From NCBI RefSeq assembly GCF_019192965.1, contig NZ_JAHTKU010000008.1, positions 62,001-126,000 on the forward strand: a stretch of DNA of 64,000 nt, read 5' to 3'. This document shows positions 31,310 through 42,296 of the stretch, one piece after another (the first letter of the stretch is position 1; each line of letters starts with the position of its first letter). A model generated the notes under the pieces. The model had not been told where the DNA came from, made no database searches, and saw only the letters and a list, made by a program, of their open reading frames with translations. This stretch comes from Nocardioides daeguensis. GTDB taxonomy: Bacteria > Actinomycetota > Actinomycetes > Propionibacteriales > Nocardioidaceae. A program made the translations under genes and the position numbers.

Positions 31310-31626
31310 GCCGAGCCGTGGTTGGCGCAGCGGATCGTGCCGTCCTCGACCGAGGTGACCAGCAGGCCCTGGTGGGTGCACACGGCGCTGAAGGCGTCGT
31401 ACGTCCCGGCGGTGGGCTGGGTGATCACGAGCTTCTGGTCGGCCAGGATGATGCCGCCGCCGACCGGGACCTCGGCCGTGGTCGCGAGCTCGGTGCCGGC
31501 GCTGACCTTCGTCTTCGTCGAGCCGCCGTTGCTACCGGCGCACCCCGCCAGGGCCGCGGCGACGCCGAGCGCACCCAGGCCCGAGAACACGATGCGCCGG
31601 CTGGCGCGGACCTCTCCGATGCTCAT
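31210..31626 (-). CDS. Rieske (2Fe-2S) lipoprotein lacking the disulfide cysteines
   Basis: This 138-residue protein has an N-terminal RR signal and lipobox ending LAGC29. Rieske ligands C83-x-H85 and C100-x2-H103 are present. The positions that normally form the Rieske disulfide are L88 (CTHQGL) and N102 (CANHG), so both cysteines are absent together. It overlaps the upstream paralogue by 4 nt and converges with the TPR-like gene, overlapping it by 100 nt. It is probably a membrane-anchored periplasmic electron carrier. Confidence 0.87.
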   Translation of the reverse strand: MSIGEVRASRRIVFSGLGALGVAAALAGCAGSNGGSTKTKVSAGTELATTAEVPVGGGIILADQKLVITQPTAGTYDAFSAVCTHQGLLVTSVEDGTIRCANHGSAYSATTGEVEGGPAPSALAKVEIKVDGDKILAA

Positions 31627-32129
31627 GCCCGCCGCACCTGCCCCTCGACGACGCGCACCGCGACCGCGGCCAGCGGACTGCTCGCCGGACCGACCTGGAC
31701 CGAGCCGTCGGCAGCGGAGAAGGAGCTGCCGTGGCACGCGCACTGGATCGCACCGTCGGCCACGGTGCCGACCAGGCACCCCTGATGGGTGCACAGGGCG
31801 CTGAACGCCTTGAACACGCCCGCGGCGGGCTGGGTCACCACGATCTCCTGCGCGGGGAGCACCACACCCCCACCCACGGCGACGTCGGCCGCGGCGACCA
31901 ACCCGGAAGCCGTGGCGGTCGCGGCCGGGTCGGTCGCGGCCGGGTCGGTCGCGGCGCTCCCGGTCGTCGGCGGCGACGGTGCGGCCGTCGTCAGGGCGCC
32001 CGTGGGGTCGCTGGGCACCGGGTCCGTCGCCGAGGACGCGTCGTCACCGCAGGCCGCCAGCAGGGGGGCCCCGACACCGAGGGTGGCGACGCCGACCAGG
32101 GCACGCCTCCTGCTCACCGAGGAAGTCAT
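31623..32129 (-). CDS. Rieske (2Fe-2S) lipoprotein with complete Rieske motif
   Basis: This 168-residue protein has a Tat-like signal (SRRRALVG) and lipobox LLAAC27, then a linker rich in Ala, Thr, Pro and Asp with repeated TDPAA units. The Rieske domain has C113-T-H115-Q-G-C118 and C130-A-C132-H133, i.e. cluster ligands plus disulfide cysteines. It is a paralogue of the downstream gene (shared VGGGxx...VTQPxAGxxxAFSAxCTHQG). The Tat signal fits export of a folded cluster protein. ATG 32129 has TAGCCT 6 nt upstream. Confidence 0.88.
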   Translation of the reverse strand: MTSSVSRRRALVGVATLGVGAPLLAACGDDASSATDPVPSDPTGALTTAAPSPPTTGSAATDPAATDPAATATASGLVAAADVAVGGGVVLPAQEIVVTQPAAGVFKAFSALCTHQGCLVGTVADGAIQCACHGSSFSAADGSVQVGPASSPLAAVAVRVVEGQVRRA

Positions 32130-32135
32130 GGCGTC

Positions 32136-32141
32136 AGGCTA
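32136..32141 (-). promoter_or_regulatory. -10 hexamer TAGCCT, leaderless start of the Rieske pair
   Basis: TAGCCT on the minus strand lies 6 nt from the ATG at 32129. Confidence 0.55.
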
Positions 32142-32180
32142 CGGTTCGCTCCTGAGAGCGACCTGTGAGCCCCGGCGACG

Positions 32181-35189
<3,009 letters not shown>

Positions 35190-35219
35190 TGCCGGTCCTT
35201 CTCCTCGAAGGTTCGTCTT

Positions 35220-35235
35220 TCGAACAAGTGTTCGC
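35220..35235. promoter_or_regulatory. SOS box (LexA operator) upstream of uvrA
   Basis: The sequence TCGAACAAGTGTTCGC holds CGAAC-N4-GTTCG (35221-35234), the Gram-positive/mycobacterial LexA operator. It lies 31 nt upstream of the uvrA start, so damage induction of uvrA is expected. Confidence 0.85.
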
Positions 35236-35347
35236 CATCGTACGTCGACAGGCAAGCGGCCACCCAACCACGACGCAACGCGACCAGCCTCTCATCCGGC
35301 ACCGACAGGCGCTCCTTCCGCGCGAGCGCCCCGGGCATGATGGGGCC

Positions 35348-36043
35348 GTGACCTCCCCCACCGCGGCCCTGGCCGCCGCCACCGACCGGGTCCTCGCCAC
35401 CGCACGGGCCCTGCCCGCCGCCGACTGGACCGGCCCCTCGCTGTGCGCCGGGTGGACCCGCGCCCACGTGCTCGCCCACCTCGCCCTCAACGCCGAGTCC
35501 CTCGCCGGCGTGCTCCGCGGCATCCGGGAGGGCGCCCCGGTCACCATGTACTCCTCCGACCGGGCCCGGGGCCAGGACATCACCGAGCTCGCCACGGCGG
35601 CGCCCCAGGTCGTCCTGGAGCGCCTGGTCAGCGGCTGCGCAGCGCTCACCGAGGTGATCGACGTGGCCGCCGGTCTCGCCCCGGGCAGCACCTTCGAGCG
35701 CACCCCGGGCGGGCGACTGATGCCCGCGGACGCCGTCCCCCACCTCCGGCTGCGGGAGGTCGAGATCCACCACGCCGACCTCGACGCCGGCTACGGCCCC
35801 GCCGACTGGCCGCCGACCACCGCGATGGCGTTCCTGCACGACGACGCCGCGCGGTACGACGGCCCCGGCTTCCACGTCGTCGCCACCGATGAGCCCGCCC
35901 GCTGGGCCTTCGGCTCCCCGGCCGCCGACGCGGCCACCGTCAGCGGCCCCCTCGGCGCGCTCGCCTGGTGGGCGACCGGCCGCGAGGCGGCGCCAGTAGT
36001 CTCGAGCACGACCGGAACGCTGCCGAGGCTGGAGGGACGATGA
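35348..36043 (+). CDS. Maleylpyruvate isomerase-type mycothiol-dependent enzyme
   Basis: This 231-residue protein has an N-terminal DinB/MDMPI domain (LPAADWTGPSLCAGWTRAHVLAHLALNAESL) with His residues that bind metal in this fold, including LREVEIHHADLDAGYG. Family members use mycothiol as thiol cofactor; here a detoxification or isomerase role is likely but unspecific. The start GTG at 35348 precedes the conserved region. It overlaps the MBL-fold gene by 4 nt, pointing to a two-gene thiol-detoxification unit. Confidence 0.83.
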   Translation: MTSPTAALAAATDRVLATARALPAADWTGPSLCAGWTRAHVLAHLALNAESLAGVLRGIREGAPVTMYSSDRARGQDITELATAAPQVVLERLVSGCAALTEVIDVAAGLAPGSTFERTPGGRLMPADAVPHLRLREVEIHHADLDAGYGPADWPPTTAMAFLHDDAARYDGPGFHVVATDEPARWAFGSPAADAATVSGPLGALAWWATGREAAPVVSSTTGTLPRLEGR

Positions 36044-36711
36044 GCTACACCGGAGAGGTCAAGGTCGGCGGTGCCCCCGACGTCCGTGAGCTGCCTGCGC
36101 TGACCATCACCAAGGTCGCCGTCGACGAGAAGATGTCGAACAACTGCTACCTCCTGCGCTGCAACGACACCGGCGAGCAGGTCCTCGTCGACGCCGCCGC
36201 CTCCTCCGAGACGCTGCTGCCGCTCATCGGCGCCGGCGGCCTGTCCGCGGTCGTGACGACCCACCAGCACTGGGACCACCACCGAGCGCTGGCCGACGTG
36301 GTCCGCGAGACCGGGGCGACGGTCGTCGCCGGGGAGCCCGACGCCGACGCCATCACCGAGCAGACCGGCGTCGCCATCGACCGCCGCGTGAGCGACGGCG
36401 ACACCGTCGCGGTCGGGACCTGCTCGCTCGAGGTCATCCGGGTCACCGGCCACACGCCCGGGTCAATCTGCCTGCTCTACCGCGACCCCACCGGCCACCC
36501 CCACCTGTTCACCGGCGACTCGCTGTTCCCCGGCGGCGTCGGCGGGACGTTCGGCGACGCGGACGCGTTCGTGTCGCTGATCGGCGACGTCGAGACCAAG
36601 CTGTTCGGCACGCTCCCCGACGACACCTGGTTCTACCCGGGGCACGGCAGCGACGGGACTCTCGGATCCGAGCGTCCGCACCTCGCGGAGTGGCGCGAGC
36701 GGGGTTGGTAG
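36040..36711 (+). CDS. MBL-fold metallohydrolase (glyoxalase II-like)
   Basis: This 223-residue metallo-beta-lactamase-fold hydrolase has the dimetal motif H75-x-H77-x-D79-H80 (THQHWDHH), further His in VTGHTPGS, Asp in FTGDSLFPGG and C-terminal YPGHG. The closest type is hydroxyacyl-thiol hydrolases; coupling with a mycothiol-type enzyme suggests a mycothiol S-conjugate or thioester substrate. ATG 36040 has GGAGGG upstream. Confidence 0.87.
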   Translation: MSYTGEVKVGGAPDVRELPALTITKVAVDEKMSNNCYLLRCNDTGEQVLVDAAASSETLLPLIGAGGLSAVVTTHQHWDHHRALADVVRETGATVVAGEPDADAITEQTGVAIDRRVSDGDTVAVGTCSLEVIRVTGHTPGSICLLYRDPTGHPHLFTGDSLFPGGVGGTFGDADAFVSLIGDVETKLFGTLPDDTWFYPGHGSDGTLGSERPHLAEWRERGW

Positions 36712-36733
36712 CCGCCCGGGCCGGTCGGCGTCG

Positions 36734-37051
36734 TCAGCCGACCAGTGCGAGCACAGCCCCGAGCACGGCCGTCGCATAGACGCCGCGCTGCGCCCACCGC
36801 AGCCGTAGGAGCCGCGGGTCATCGACTTTCGCGCCTCGGACGAGCAGGCGCCGCTGGGCCAGTAGGATCAGCGCCCAGAGGGCGGCGAAGCCCAGCAGCA
36901 GCCCCAGCTCGCCGGCTCCGACGCCACCCCACGTGACCGCCAGCACGGTGGCCGTCCCGACGGGCAGCAGTGCGGTCGACGCGAGCGCCTTCGCCTCTCG
37001 GCCCGGCTTGGTGCGACGGCGCCACTCGTCGTACGGCTCGGGGGTCACCAC
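36734..37051 (-). CDS. Small membrane protein with two or three helices, unknown function
   Basis: This 105-residue protein starts VVTPEPYDEWRRRTKPGREAK, followed by hydrophobic segments around 27-42, 48-65 and 88-105. The family is not recognised. GTG 37051 has TACCCT 6 nt upstream; GTG 37048 is an alternative. It is divergent from the NUDIX gene. Confidence 0.65.
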   Translation of the reverse strand: MVTPEPYDEWRRRTKPGREAKALASTALLPVGTATVLAVTWGGVGAGELGLLLGFAALWALILLAQRRLLVRGAKVDDPRLLRLRWAQRGVYATAVLGAVLALVG

Positions 37052-37057
37052 GGTGAG

Positions 37058-37063
37058 AGGGTA
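37058..37063 (-). promoter_or_regulatory. -10 hexamer TACCCT, leaderless start at 37051
   Basis: TACCCT on the minus strand is 6 nt from GTG 37051. Confidence 0.45.
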
Positions 37064-37120
37064 GAGCGGGCAGACTCGGGGTATCAGCAGCACCCGGCCC
37101 AGCGATCGAAGGAATCCGCA

Positions 37121-37618
37121 ATGCCTGAGCAGGTCGCCCTGTACGGCGCCGACGGCCGCCCGACCGGCGTGGTGGTGCCGCGCTCGGAGATGCGCGCGCG
37201 GAACCTGCGCCACGCGGCGACCCTGGTGGTCGTGCGCAACAGCGCGGGCCAGGTCTACGTCCACCGCCGCACCGACACCAAGGACGTGTTCCCCGGTCGC
37301 TACGACTTCGCGGCCGGCGGCGTGCTCCAGGCCGGCGAGGATCCGTTCGACGCCGCGGTGCGCGAGGCGGCCGAGGAGCTCGGGGTCAGCGGGGTCCAGC
37401 TGGAGTCGCTGGGCGAGGACGACTACGCCGACGCGGACACGAACTACCACGCGTTCGCCTACACCTGTGTCTACGACGGCCCGATCACCTGGCAGCCCGA
37501 GGAGGTCGCCTGGGGTGAGTGGGTGAGTGTCGAGCGGCTCCGGGAGATGGTGGCGACGCTGCCGTTCGTGCCGGACACGGTGGCCGTGCTGGGCGAACGG
37601 CTCATTGGCCGTAGCTGA
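37121..37618 (+). CDS. NUDIX hydrolase
   Basis: This 165-residue protein has a complete NUDIX box at residues 66-89 (GGVLQAGE...REAAEELGV), resembling IPP isomerase/YfcD-type NUDIX proteins (VYVHRRTDTKDVFPGRYDF). It hydrolyses nucleoside diphosphate-linked compounds; the substrate is not defined. ATG 37121 follows GAAGGA. Its 3' end overlaps the convergent gene by 17 nt. Confidence 0.88.
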   Translation: MPEQVALYGADGRPTGVVVPRSEMRARNLRHAATLVVVRNSAGQVYVHRRTDTKDVFPGRYDFAAGGVLQAGEDPFDAAVREAAEELGVSGVQLESLGEDDYADADTNYHAFAYTCVYDGPITWQPEEVAWGEWVSVERLREMVATLPFVPDTVAVLGERLIGRS

Positions 37619-37958
37619 ACCGGAGCTCCCCGAACAACAGCCGGTTCAGTCGCTGCCGCACGTGCCCGATCGTGCTGTCTGCGGGCGGCGGGTCGCCGGC
37701 GAGCCAGACGAACTCGAGCGTTGAGCCACCCGGCGCGGGAGCCACCTCGAGGATGATGCGGTCGTCAGGCCGGTGCGGCCACAGAGTGGACCACACGACG
37801 CGCTCCCCCTCGACCCGATCGATGACCGACGGCCACTGCTCGTCGTCGAGCAGGTCCAGCCACACCTGGGAGCCTGAGCACCGCGGCGACGCCAGGTCCT
37901 CCCACAGCACACGGGCAGGCGGGGGCATGCTCTGGCGGCGACGCCCCAGCTCCTCCAC
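37602..37958 (-). CDS. Hypothetical protein, possibly SRPBCC-like
   Basis: This 118-residue protein has an alternating strand pattern (GERVVWSTLWPHRPDDRIILEVAPAP then STLEFVWLAG) and a C-terminal helix HVRQRLNRLLFGELRF, reminiscent of SRPBCC proteins, but no family is certain. GTG 37958 has TAGCCT 7 nt upstream. Its 3' end overlaps the NUDIX gene tail to tail by 17 nt. Confidence 0.6.
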   Translation of the reverse strand: MEELGRRRQSMPPPARVLWEDLASPRCSGSQVWLDLLDDEQWPSVIDRVEGERVVWSTLWPHRPDDRIILEVAPAPGGSTLEFVWLAGDPPPADSTIGHVRQRLNRLLFGELRFSYGQ

Positions 37959-37965
37959 GGCAGCG

Positions 37966-37971
37966 AGGCTA
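37966..37971 (-). promoter_or_regulatory. -10 hexamer TAGCCT, leaderless start at 37958
   Basis: TAGCCT on the minus strand is 7 nt from GTG 37958. Confidence 0.45.
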
Positions 37972-37995
37972 CGGGACCGCTCCGGGCGCCGCTCC

Positions 37996-38604
37996 TCACC
38001 CCGGAGGCGTGAAGCCGGCCCGTGCCTGCGCGACCTGGTCGCGGGTCACGCACCCGACCACGTGGTCGTTGACCAGTCCCATCGCCTGCATGAACGCGAA
38101 CGCGGTGGTCGGACCGACGAACCGCCAGCCGCGCTTCTTCAGGTCCTTCGACATCGCGACCGCGGCCGGGGAGGTGGTGAGCGTCTGCGGTTCGCCGAGC
38201 TCGGCGACAGCGGGCTCGAAGCCCCAGAAGTACGCCGCCAGCGAGCCGCGCTCCTCGACGAGCTCGATCGCCCTCCCGGCGTTGTTGATGACCGCCTCGA
38301 TCTTGCCGCGGTGCCGGACGATGCCGGCGTCGGCGAGAAGGCGGGCGACGTCGCGCTCGTCGTACGCGGCGACCTTCTCGAACGCGAAGCCGTCGAAGGC
38401 GGCGCGGAACGCCGGCCGCTTGACCAGGATGGTGCGCCAACTGAGGCCGGACTGGAAGCCCTCCAGACTGACCTTCTCGAACAGCCGCTGGTCGTCGACC
38501 ACGGGGAAGCCCCACTCGGTGTCGTGGTAGGCGGGGAACTCGGGAGCGGAGACGGCCCACGGGCAGCGGGGAAGCCCGTCGGGACCGGGCACGGCGGCAG
38601 TCAT
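37996..38604 (-). CDS. tag: DNA-3-methyladenine glycosylase I
   Basis: This 202-residue Tag family glycosylase (base excision repair of 3-methyladenine) has the conserved N-terminal RCPWAVSAPEFPAYHDTEWG, the FEKVSLEGFQSGLSWRTIL segment and the C-terminal FAFMQAMGLVNDHVVGC with His for zinc. ATG 38604 has GGGAGGG upstream. It is divergent from the GMC oxidoreductase. Confidence 0.94.
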   Translation of the reverse strand: MTAAVPGPDGLPRCPWAVSAPEFPAYHDTEWGFPVVDDQRLFEKVSLEGFQSGLSWRTILVKRPAFRAAFDGFAFEKVAAYDERDVARLLADAGIVRHRGKIEAVINNAGRAIELVEERGSLAAYFWGFEPAVAELGEPQTLTTSPAAVAMSKDLKKRGWRFVGPTTAFAFMQAMGLVNDHVVGCVTRDQVAQARAGFTPPG

Positions 38605-38637
38605 GGCGAGACCCTCCCACGGCGTACCGACAGACCC

Positions 38638-38643
38638 TAGAGT
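38638..38643 (+). promoter_or_regulatory. -10 hexamer TAGAGT, leaderless start of the GMC oxidoreductase
   Basis: TAGAGT is 6 nt before the ATG at 38650. Confidence 0.5.
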
Positions 38644-38649
38644 CCGGTC

Positions 38650-40590
38650 ATGGAGTTCACCGCGAGGCAGGTGCGGGCGATGGGCCTGATCGCCGACACG
38701 TTCGCCACCGGGCGCGACGGCGTCCCGGCTCCTACCGAGGTCGGCGCCCATGAGCTGGCGCTGCAGATCGCGGCGGCCAACCCCCGCACGGGCGAGGTGC
38801 GGCAGCTGCGGGCGCTCCTCGACGCCTGGGACAGCCGTGCGCTGGGCCTGGCGCTGACGGGACGGCCGCGCCGGTTCTCCGAGCTCGACCAGGCCGCGCG
38901 CGAGCGGATGCTGCTCTCGCTGTCCGACAGCCGGGTCGGCGCCAAGCGGGTGCTGTTCCAGGGCCTCAAGACCGCGAGCCTGCTCCCCTACTACATGACC
39001 GGCGGCGCTGCACTGTGGGACGGCCTCGGCTACCCCGGACCGCTCGGCGTCCACCCCGACCCGCCGGCGCCCGCCATCCGCCCGCTGCCGCTGACCCACG
39101 ACACCGCGCTGAGCTGCGACGTCGTCGTCGTGGGTTCGGGCGCGGGCGGCGGTACGGCGGCCGGGGTGCTGGCCGCCGCCGGCCTCGACGTGGTCGTGCT
39201 CGAGGCCGGCGGGATGCACGACGAGCGCCACTTCGACGGCGGCGAGGAGACCGGCTTCCTCCAGCTCTACGCGCTCAGCCCCCAGTCGACCGCGGAGGGC
39301 CAGGTCGCGCTGCTCGCCGGGCGTGGGCTCGGCGGCGGCACCGTCGTCAACTACACGACCTCGTTCCGCACCCCCGACCGGGTGCGCGAGGAATGGGCGG
39401 GACACGGCGTGCCCCAGTTCGCCACCGCGGAGTACGCCGCCTCGATGGACGCCGTCTGCGCGCGGCTCGGCGTCAACACCGACCACGACCGGGCGGCGCC
39501 ACGCGACGCGATCCTCGAGCGCGGCGCCCGCGCACTGGGCTGGGACGTCGCCGCGATGCCGCGCAACGTCGCCGGCTGCGACCAGGACGTCGAGTGCGGG
39601 CGGTGCGGGATGGGCTGCCGGCTGGGGGCGAAGCAGTCGACGGCGAAGACCTGGCTCGAGGACGCGGCCCACGCGGGTGCCCGGATCTGCACCGGCGTCA
39701 CCGTCCGCACCGTCACCACCAGCTTCGGCCGCGCCACGGGCGTCGAGGGCGTCACCGCCGACGGTCATCGGGTCCAGGTGCGCGCCCGCGCCGTCGTGGT
39801 CGCCGCCGGTGCGATCCAGACCCCCGCGCTGCTCCAGCGCAGCGGACTCACCAACCCCCACATCGGCCGCCACCTGCGCCTCCACCCCGCCACCGCCGTC
39901 TGGGGCCGGATGGAGGAGCCGGTCGACGGGTGGGTCGGCGCCATGCAGAGCCGTTACGTCGACGCGCTCACCGACCTCGACGGCGACGGCTACGGCGTGC
40001 TGTTCGAGACCGCTCCCCTGACGCCCGCGTTCGGCACCGGCTTCGTCAACTGGCGCGGCGCCGACGACTTCCGCCGTCGGATGACCGAGCTGCGGCACAC
40101 CCTCGGCGTGGCCGTGATCGTCCGCGACCGCGACCCAGGCGGCACGGTGCAGGTGGACCGTCGCGGCGAGCCGGTGGTCCGCTACCGGCTGTCCGCGCGC
40201 GACACCGACCACCTGGTCCAGGGCCTCGTCGGCGGTGCCCGGATCGCCGAGGCCGCGGGCGCCCGGTGGATCGCATCGACCCACCACCGCACGGTGAGCT
40301 ACGAGCCCGGGGTCCGCGGCTCGGCCGCCACCTTCGAGCAGGACCTGCGCAGCGCCGGCGCGACCCCGGCCACCCTCGCCCTGGCCGCGCTACACATCAT
40401 GGGGACCGCGCGGATGGGCGGGTCCCGCGACAGCTCGGCCGTCGACCCGGACGGGCGGACATGGGACGTCGAGGGCCTGTACGTCGCCGACGGCTCGTGC
40501 TTCCCGACCGCCTCCGGCGTCAACCCGATGATCTCGATCGAGTCGATCGCCCACATGACCGCGACCCGCCTCGCGGCCCGGATGGACTGA
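38650..40590 (+). CDS. GMC-family FAD oxidoreductase with Cys cluster
   Basis: This 646-residue protein has a 150-residue helical N-terminal domain, then the FAD motif VVVGSGAGGG (159-168), GRGLGGGTVVNYTTSFR, and the C-terminal GMC signature GLYVADGSCFPTASGVNP. Cysteines C310, C316, C319 and C323 (CDQDVECGRCGMGC) form a cluster-like motif seen in long-chain fatty-alcohol oxidase-like GMC proteins. It probably oxidises a lipid alcohol; a sterol or alkyl alcohol is a reasonable guess next to steroid genes, but no KstR-like site is visible at its promoter. Confidence 0.85.
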   Translation: MEFTARQVRAMGLIADTFATGRDGVPAPTEVGAHELALQIAAANPRTGEVRQLRALLDAWDSRALGLALTGRPRRFSELDQAARERMLLSLSDSRVGAKRVLFQGLKTASLLPYYMTGGAALWDGLGYPGPLGVHPDPPAPAIRPLPLTHDTALSCDVVVVGSGAGGGTAAGVLAAAGLDVVVLEAGGMHDERHFDGGEETGFLQLYALSPQSTAEGQVALLAGRGLGGGTVVNYTTSFRTPDRVREEWAGHGVPQFATAEYAASMDAVCARLGVNTDHDRAAPRDAILERGARALGWDVAAMPRNVAGCDQDVECGRCGMGCRLGAKQSTAKTWLEDAAHAGARICTGVTVRTVTTSFGRATGVEGVTADGHRVQVRARAVVVAAGAIQTPALLQRSGLTNPHIGRHLRLHPATAVWGRMEEPVDGWVGAMQSRYVDALTDLDGDGYGVLFETAPLTPAFGTGFVNWRGADDFRRRMTELRHTLGVAVIVRDRDPGGTVQVDRRGEPVVRYRLSARDTDHLVQGLVGGARIAEAAGARWIASTHHRTVSYEPGVRGSAATFEQDLRSAGATPATLALAALHIMGTARMGGSRDSSAVDPDGRTWDVEGLYVADGSCFPTASGVNPMISIESIAHMTATRLAARMD

Positions 40591-40681
40591 CAGCGATTTC
40601 GACAGAACCCATGTAACAACGGCGCGGCCTGCCGACATGTAGCTGGTGACGAACGATTCGACCAACGAAGGAGCGTCAACC

Positions 40682-41089
40682 ATGACCCTCGCCCGTACCG
40701 CCGCTGCCGCGGCCGTGCTCGCCCTCGGCCTCACCGTCGCGCCGCTCACCAGCGCCGTGGCCGCGCCGCCCACCGACGCCCCGTGCGCCCGGCAGCAGGC
40801 GCAGCTCGACAAGGCCACCGCCAAGCTCGAGTCGCTCACCGCCAAGCTCGCCGCCAAGAAGGAGGCGATCGCCGAGGCGAAGGCCGAGGTCAAGGCGTCC
40901 GACACGGCCCAGGAGAAGCGCAACGCCCAGGCCGCGCTCGCCACGGCCAAGGAGAAGAAGCAGCACGCCCAGAAGGCCAAGAAGTTCCAGCTCAAGCGCA
41001 TCGAGCAGGCCCAGGCGCGCCTCGACAAGTGCCTGGCCGCTCAGCCGGTCACGCCGGCCCCGCCGGTCACCCCGGCCCCGACCGCCTGA
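40682..41089 (+). CDS. Secreted coiled-coil protein with two flanking cysteines
   Basis: This 135-residue protein starts with a Sec signal peptide cleaved after AVAA (residue 28). The mature part is a Lys/Ala/Glu/Gln helix (TAKLESLTAKLAAKKEA...KKFQLKRIEQAQARLDK) bounded by C35 and C117, followed by a Pro-rich tail with two VTPAP repeats. It may form a disulfide-closed helical hairpin. The function is unknown. ATG 40682 follows AAGGAG. A strong hairpin follows the stop codon. Confidence 0.72.
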   Translation: MTLARTAAAAAVLALGLTVAPLTSAVAAPPTDAPCARQQAQLDKATAKLESLTAKLAAKKEAIAEAKAEVKASDTAQEKRNAQAALATAKEKKQHAQKAKKFQLKRIEQAQARLDKCLAAQPVTPAPPVTPAPTA

Positions 41090-41111
41090 GGCCGGTAGCC
41101 ACCCAGACCGA

Positions 41112-41152
41112 CGGCCGCCGGCTGCATCCTAGGGGGGTGCAGCCGGTGGCCG
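41112..41152. terminator. Hairpin between convergent genes, likely bidirectional terminator
   Basis: Inverted arms of 15 bp with one mismatch, ending GCCGGCTGCA on the left and TGCAGCCGG on the right, enclose an 11-nt G-rich loop. It lies between the stops of the secreted coiled-coil gene and kshB. There is no U-tract, as is usual in high-GC actinobacteria. Confidence 0.65.
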
Positions 41153-41173
41153 TTGCCGGACGCCAGGTGCTCC

Positions 41174-42271
41174 TCAGCTGTAGCTGACCTTCACCGTGTC
41201 CGTGAGCGGGACCGACTGGCAGCCCAGGCGGATGCCGTCCTCGAGGTCGTCGTTGTCGAGCACGTCGTTGAAGAGCATCTTCACGTCGCCCTCGACCAGC
41301 CGGATCGCACAGGCGGAGCACTCGCCCTCGCGGCAGGAGTACGGCGCCTTGACGCCCTTGGACTCCAAGAAGTCGAGCATCTTGGTGCGCGGGTCCCAGT
41401 CGTCGAAGGTGTACTCCTCGCCGTCGAGCTCGACCTCGAGCTTGACCGGGCCCGCCGGCGCGTCGGCGAAGACGTCCGCGCCCGGGCCGTCGTCGTCGGA
41501 CTCGGCGAGGGCGATCTCGGCCTCGACGGCCTGCAGCTCCTCGATGTCGCCGAACGGGTTGCCGCCCAGCGAGACGAACTTCTCCTGGTGGCGCAGGCTG
41601 CGCGGGACCTCGAGGTCCTTGAGCACCGTGGTGACCATCTTCATGAACGGCGCCGGGCCGCACACGAAGGAGTCGAAGCCGCCGTACTGGGCGGCGAAGG
41701 CCTTCATCTGGGCCTCGGTCGGGAGCCCCTGGACCGACTCGAGCCAGTGGATGACCTGCAGCCGGTCGGGGTTCTCGGCGGCGAGCCGGGCGAGCTCGTC
41801 GGCGAAGATGACCGACTTCTCGTCGCGGTTGGCGTAGAAGACGACGATCTGGCCCCTGCCGTGGGCCAGTGCGGTGCGGGTGATCGACATGATCGGCGTC
41901 ACGCCGGAGCCGCCCGCGAACAGCAGCAGGTCGGCGTCGATGGAGGCCGGCGTGAAGATGCCGGACGGCGGCAGCACGCGCAGCGTGTCGCCGACCTTGA
42001 GGTTGTCGCAGATCCAGTTGGACGCATAGCCCTCGGCGGTGCGCTTGACGGTGACGGTCAGCGGGCCTCCGTCGTGGGGGCTGCTTGAGAGCGAGTAGCA
42101 CCGCGCCGCGATGCCGGTCTGGTCGCTCGGCACCGCCACGGTCAGGAACTGGCCGGGCTTGTAGTCGAACTTCTCCTCCGTACCCGCGGGCACGGCGAAG
42201 CTGATCGACTTCGCGTCGGCGGTCTCCTCGACCACGCCGACGACGTCCAGCACGAAGGACTCGATGTCCAC
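41174..42271 (-). CDS. kshB: 3-ketosteroid 9-alpha-hydroxylase reductase component KshB
   Basis: This 365-residue flavodoxin-reductase-type protein has an FAD domain (RCYSLSSSPHDGG), an NAD domain (LLLFAGGSGVTPIMSI, FVCGPAPFM) and a C-terminal plant-type [2Fe-2S] domain with C313, C318, C321 and C351. It passes electrons from NADH to KshA. GTG 42271 is the family-like start (VDIESFVLDVVGVVEET). An acidic linker of about 35 residues precedes the ferredoxin domain. It is downstream of kshA with a small gene between. Confidence 0.86.
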   Translation of the reverse strand: MDIESFVLDVVGVVEETADAKSISFAVPAGTEEKFDYKPGQFLTVAVPSDQTGIAARCYSLSSSPHDGGPLTVTVKRTAEGYASNWICDNLKVGDTLRVLPPSGIFTPASIDADLLLFAGGSGVTPIMSITRTALAHGRGQIVVFYANRDEKSVIFADELARLAAENPDRLQVIHWLESVQGLPTEAQMKAFAAQYGGFDSFVCGPAPFMKMVTTVLKDLEVPRSLRHQEKFVSLGGNPFGDIEELQAVEAEIALAESDDDGPGADVFADAPAGPVKLEVELDGEEYTFDDWDPRTKMLDFLESKGVKAPYSCREGECSACAIRLVEGDVKMLFNDVLDNDDLEDGIRLGCQSVPLTDTVKVSYS

Positions 42272-42296
42272 GGAACTCCCACTCCTCGAAGACGGC

